8,583 nt of DNA. It comes from Acidimicrobiia bacterium. Its GTDB lineage: Bacteria > Actinomycetota > Acidimicrobiia > Acidimicrobiales > Ilumatobacteraceae. The notes under the pieces are model-generated. The model saw only the letters and a list, made by a program, of their open reading frames with translations. It did no database searches and was not told the DNA's origin. The translations under genes and the position numbers were made by a program. The stretch's first letter is position 1. Each line of letters begins with the position of its first letter. The stretch covers positions 1 through 8,583 of the forward strand of contig RFOJ01000032.1 of NCBI GenBank assembly GCA_009926705.1. Reading direction: 5' to 3'. Positions 6,143-8,583 of this stretch are shown here, in pieces.

Positions 6143-6943
6143 GTGAGTCGCAGTTGCGAAAAACTCGGGTGCAGTGAGCCCGCAGAAGTCGCCTACGGCA
6201 TCGACCGCGTCGCCTGCGTCGTATGGCTCGAGACTTTCGACGCTGACGAAGCACGCCATCTCAACGCGTTGTGCGCCGACCACGCTTCGAGATTGACGTT
6301 GCCCCGCGGTTGGAGCTTTGACGACCGTCGCGAACGATCACCGCGGTTGTTCAACGCGCCGCGCCCAGCATCGGCCCGCATCACGCCGATTACAAAGTCG
6401 AAGACGGCGGCGAAGCCCGTCGCGAAGCCTGCGGCCGAGGCGAAATCTGCGCCAGCTGCAAAGGCGTCACCCAAGCAATCGCGCACGTCGGGCAACAAGA
6501 CCACCACGGTGCCCCGGCGCACGTCGCGCGAGACCGTTGCACCAGTCAAGCGATACGACGGCCCGGGGTTGTTTGACCCGACGATCCCGCTTGCACCGCC
6601 TGCTCTGCGGGCCTCGGAGCCCGTCGCTGAGCGCGACCCGTCGGCGGCGCTGCCCTCAATGCAGGCGTCGCCGGACTCGTTTGAGAGCGTCGAAACTGCA
6701 CTCGTCGACGATGAAGCAGCAAGCGCCGAGGCCGTCGCAACTGGCGACGAGCCGAAATATGAGCCTCGGTTCGACCGAACGAGTGACGTTGGCGGGGTGC
6801 TGAATGCAACGGGCCGCCTCTTGCGCCGCGCGTTCAACAGCCAGACCAAGCCGATCGAGCGCCCCGCACGAGCGAGCGACACTGACTCGCTGCCGCAGGG
6901 CGACCACCTCGACGACTTCAACCAGGGCGACCACGTCGAATAG
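6143..6943 (+). CDS. DUF3499 family protein with long low-complexity tail
   Basis: The N-terminal 57 residues match the DUF3499 family, known from actinobacteria and of unknown function. Conserved Cys5, Cys10, Cys44 and His47 (CEKLGC ... LCADH) could bind a metal such as zinc, and the block ends with SRLTLPRGW (49-57). The rest of the 266 residues is probably disordered: a Lys/Ala/Pro-rich stretch (about 84-115), a short RYDGPGLFDP motif near 138, an acidic Ala/Glu/Asp-rich part, and a possible terminal helix GGVLNATGRLLRRAF. The last residues contain QGDH twice. GTG at 6143 was chosen because the family's N-terminus begins right there. The next gene starts 16 bp after the stop on the same strand, so the two are probably co-transcribed. 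The family match is by eye but several conserved blocks agree. Confidence 0.85.
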   Translation: MSRSCEKLGCSEPAEVAYGIDRVACVVWLETFDADEARHLNALCADHASRLTLPRGWSFDDRRERSPRLFNAPRPASARITPITKSKTAAKPVAKPAAEAKSAPAAKASPKQSRTSGNKTTTVPRRTSRETVAPVKRYDGPGLFDPTIPLAPPALRASEPVAERDPSAALPSMQASPDSFESVETALVDDEAASAEAVATGDEPKYEPRFDRTSDVGGVLNATGRLLRRAFNSQTKPIERPARASDTDSLPQGDHLDDFNQGDHVE

Positions 6944-6959
6944 CCCCTCGGGGCACACC

Positions 6960-7433
6960 ATGGAACTCAGCGCCAGCCTGCGCACGTCAGCGACCGTCGA
7001 CGCCGTGCTCGGCTATGTGCGCGATCTCGACCGATACACGGAGTGGATGCCGCTCGTGCATAGCGCCGCGCTTGAATCGGGAAGTGAGCCCGCCGCATGG
7101 TCGGTGGAACTTCGCGCGCGCGTCGGCCCCTTCGCCCGATCGAAGCGACTTCGCATGGTGCGCACGGTGATGGATGCGGGTGGCGCAGCGGCACCGGCAC
7201 GCATCGTGTTCGAACGTCGCGAGCTCGACGGGCGAGCGCACGCGCAGTGGCGACTTTCAGTCGTGGTCTCGCCGACATCGGGCGGCACCAAACCGCTACT
7301 GAGCTCGGGCGGCACCGAGCTCACCATGCATCTTTCGTATGACGGGCGATTGTTTGCTTCGGTCGTCGAGTCGATCTTGCGTCAGCAGGTCGACGAGGGT
7401 CGCGAGCGCCTGGCCGCCCTGCTCGCTGCCTAA
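6960..7433 (+). CDS. SRPBCC (polyketide cyclase/START-like) family protein
   Basis: This 157-residue protein resembles the SRPBCC/Polyketide_cyc2 helix-grip fold, which binds a hydrophobic ligand in a cavity. The start, MELSASLRTSATVDAVLGYV, followed by DLDRYTEWMPLV, is typical: a first strand, then two helices with the aromatic YxEWMP motif. Later strands (WSVELRARVGP, ARIVFERRELDG, AQWRLSVVV, TELTMHLSYDG) and a long C-terminal helix (SVVESILRQQVDEGRERLAALL) complete the fold. No catalytic residue can be named, and the ligand is unknown. The ATG at 6960 is chosen because the fold starts there; the open frame further upstream runs inside the DUF3499 gene. GGGG at 6950-6953 may serve as ribosome binding site and sits in a small GCCC/GGGC hairpin. 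Its TAA stop overlaps the rlmN stop on the opposite strand. Confidence 0.82.
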   Translation: MELSASLRTSATVDAVLGYVRDLDRYTEWMPLVHSAALESGSEPAAWSVELRARVGPFARSKRLRMVRTVMDAGGAAAPARIVFERRELDGRAHAQWRLSVVVSPTSGGTKPLLSSGGTELTMHLSYDGRLFASVVESILRQQVDEGRERLAALLAA

Positions 7434-8510
7434 ATGTTGCGTCGCGCCGTCAGCACCACCGGCTGACCAGCCGCCAACTGTCCGCAGGCCGCGTCGATGT
7501 CGGTGCCGCGGTTGCGACACCGTCGCGTTTACTCCGAGATCTTGCAGTCGCTTGGCGAATCGGCGCACGCCTTGAGCATCCGTTCCTCGTGTTGGAAACC
7601 CCGGTGTCGGATTCAACGGAATCACGTTCACGTGCGCCGAAGGCCGCAGTTTGGTGGTGAGTTTCGCAAGCTCGGTTGCGTCGCGAGCAGTGTCGTTCAC
7701 GCCCGCAATCAGCGCCCACTCAAAACTGATGCGCCGGTTGCGAACCTTCAGATAGTCGCGGCAGGCCTCGATGAGGTCGTCGATGGGGTAGCGCTTGTTG
7801 ATCGGAACAAGCTCGTCGCGCAGGTCGTTGCGCGCGGCGTGCATCGACACTGCGAGATTCACGGGGAGAGGTCGATTCGCGAGCGTGCGGATGCCGGGCA
7901 CGATGCCCACCGTCGACACCGTGAGATGTCGCGCAGAGATCCCGATGTCGTGGTGCAGGCGCTCGATGGCGCCCCACACTGCGGGCTCGTTGGCGAGTGG
8001 CTCGCCCATGCCCATGAACACGATGTTCGCCACGCGCTGCTTGCGCTTCTTTGCGTGGCGGGCGGCGCGCACCACCTGTTCCACTATCTCGCCAACGGAG
8101 AGCTGGCGGTTGAAACCCGCTTGGCCCGTCGCGCAAAAGCCGCACGCCATCGCGCAGCCGGCCTGTGTGCTGACGCACACGGTGGCGCGGTCGGCATAAT
8201 GCATCAGCACTGTCTCGATCGGATGATTGCCGTCGGCGAGATGCCACAAGAACTTCACGGTGTCGCCCTTGTCGCTTACGCTCTCGCGCACTGGGATGAG
8301 TGCGGTCGGGAGCGCCTCACCAAGCCGCTTGCGCAACGCTGCCGACAGCGTGGTGATGTTCTCTGGTTCGGCGAACGATTCGTAGAGGCCCTTCCATGTC
8401 TGTTCGATTCGGTACGACGGCTCACCGGCCAGTACCTCGCCGATCTGCTCTCGTGTGGCGTCGTAGAGCGTCAATCCCTTCTCGCCTCCGCCGCTCAGCG
8501 CAGTTATCAC
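7430..8510 (-). CDS. rlmN: RlmN dual-specificity 23S rRNA/tRNA adenine-C2 methyltransferase, frameshifted near 7517
   Basis: RlmN is a cytoplasmic radical-SAM enzyme that methylates C2 of A2503 in 23S rRNA and A37 in some tRNAs. The [4Fe-4S]/SAM motif is CAMACGFC, with Cys119, Cys123 and Cys126. Cys112 (ATVCVSTQ) corresponds to E. coli Cys118. GMGEP, LTVSTVGIVPG, AVSMHA and ELVPINKRYP are family blocks. In the frame from 8510, homology holds to GVNATV (codon 7518-7520) and then turns into arginine/glycine-rich sequence. Skipping the single base at 7517 restores RNRGTDIDAACGQLAAGQP and a stop at 7430-7432, giving 359 residues. The restored part carries Cys342, equivalent to the methyl-carrying Cys355 of E. 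coli. Without the repair the frame runs to 7296 and lacks that cysteine. GTG 8510 is the only start before an upstream in-frame stop; TTG at 8474, behind GGAGG, is an alternative. Confidence 0.93.
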
Positions 8511-8581
8511 GCCTTCAAGTGTGGCGTACCCACCCGAGCAATCCGACGCCTCCGCAACATCGTCTCCGCATCTTCACGGCG
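8507..8581 (-). CDS. C-terminal end of an unidentified upstream gene (partial)
   Basis: On the minus strand an open frame enters from the window edge and ends with TGA at 8509-8507. That stop overlaps the GTG start of rlmN in a GTGA arrangement, a common sign of translational coupling. The 24 visible residues end RVGTPHLKA and are rich in Arg and Glu. No family can be recognised from so few residues. In mycobacteria the gene before rlmN is cdsA, but nothing visible here supports that identity. Another minus frame ends at about 8514-8516 (WVRHT*) and cannot be excluded. Confidence 0.35.
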   Translation of the reverse strand, partial: RREDAETMLRRRRIARVGTPHLKA

Positions 8582-8583
8582 GT

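Noticed and set aside
6804..6959. Upstream extension of the SRPBCC frame to an ATG at 6804
   Set aside because: The extension overlaps the DUF3499 coding sequence and is Arg/Thr-rich; the fold begins at ATG 6960.

Overview
The window is GC-rich, densely packed bacterial DNA, most consistent with an actinobacterium. The best lineage marker is the gene at 6143-6943, whose N-terminus matches the actinobacterial DUF3499 family. Supporting signs are several GTG starts, a Tat-type lipoprotein signal, and a -10 hexamer placed for leaderless transcription. A class such as Acidimicrobiia would fit, but that is only an inference. No mobile element, CRISPR array or rRNA was seen.

Region 1 (1-5248, plus strand) is a polyamine-type ABC importer locus. 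It holds the 3' part of a PotA-like ATPase, a 207-bp gap, a PotD-like Tat/lipoprotein substrate-binding protein whose reading frame is broken at about 1574, one polypeptide that fuses PotB-like and PotC-like permeases, and, 3 bp later, a D-2-hydroxyacid dehydrogenase family oxidoreductase. The spacing suggests that binding protein, permease and dehydrogenase form one operon. The real substrate is unproven.

Region 2 (5249-6142) holds a membrane-anchored J-domain protein with a four-cysteine extracytoplasmic tail, and a complete tRNA-Val(CAC) with an encoded CCA end.

Region 3 (6143-7433, plus strand) is a probable two-gene unit: a DUF3499 protein with a long low-complexity tail and a SRPBCC/polyketide-cyclase-like protein.

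Region 4 (7430-8583, minus strand) is rlmN, encoding the radical-SAM rRNA/tRNA adenine-C2 methyltransferase. It is convergent with region 3 and overlaps its stop codon by 4 bp. rlmN is also frameshifted, at about 7517, so the literal frame loses the essential C-terminal cysteine. The end of an unidentified upstream gene appears to overlap the rlmN start.

The two frameshifts are the most consequential observations. Each is repaired by removing one T from the coding strand, and neither lies in a homopolymer. They are either base-level errors in the sequence or real lesions. No clearly new biological system was found. The most unusual proteins are the fused permease, with two apparent extra helices, and the J-domain/four-cysteine membrane protein.
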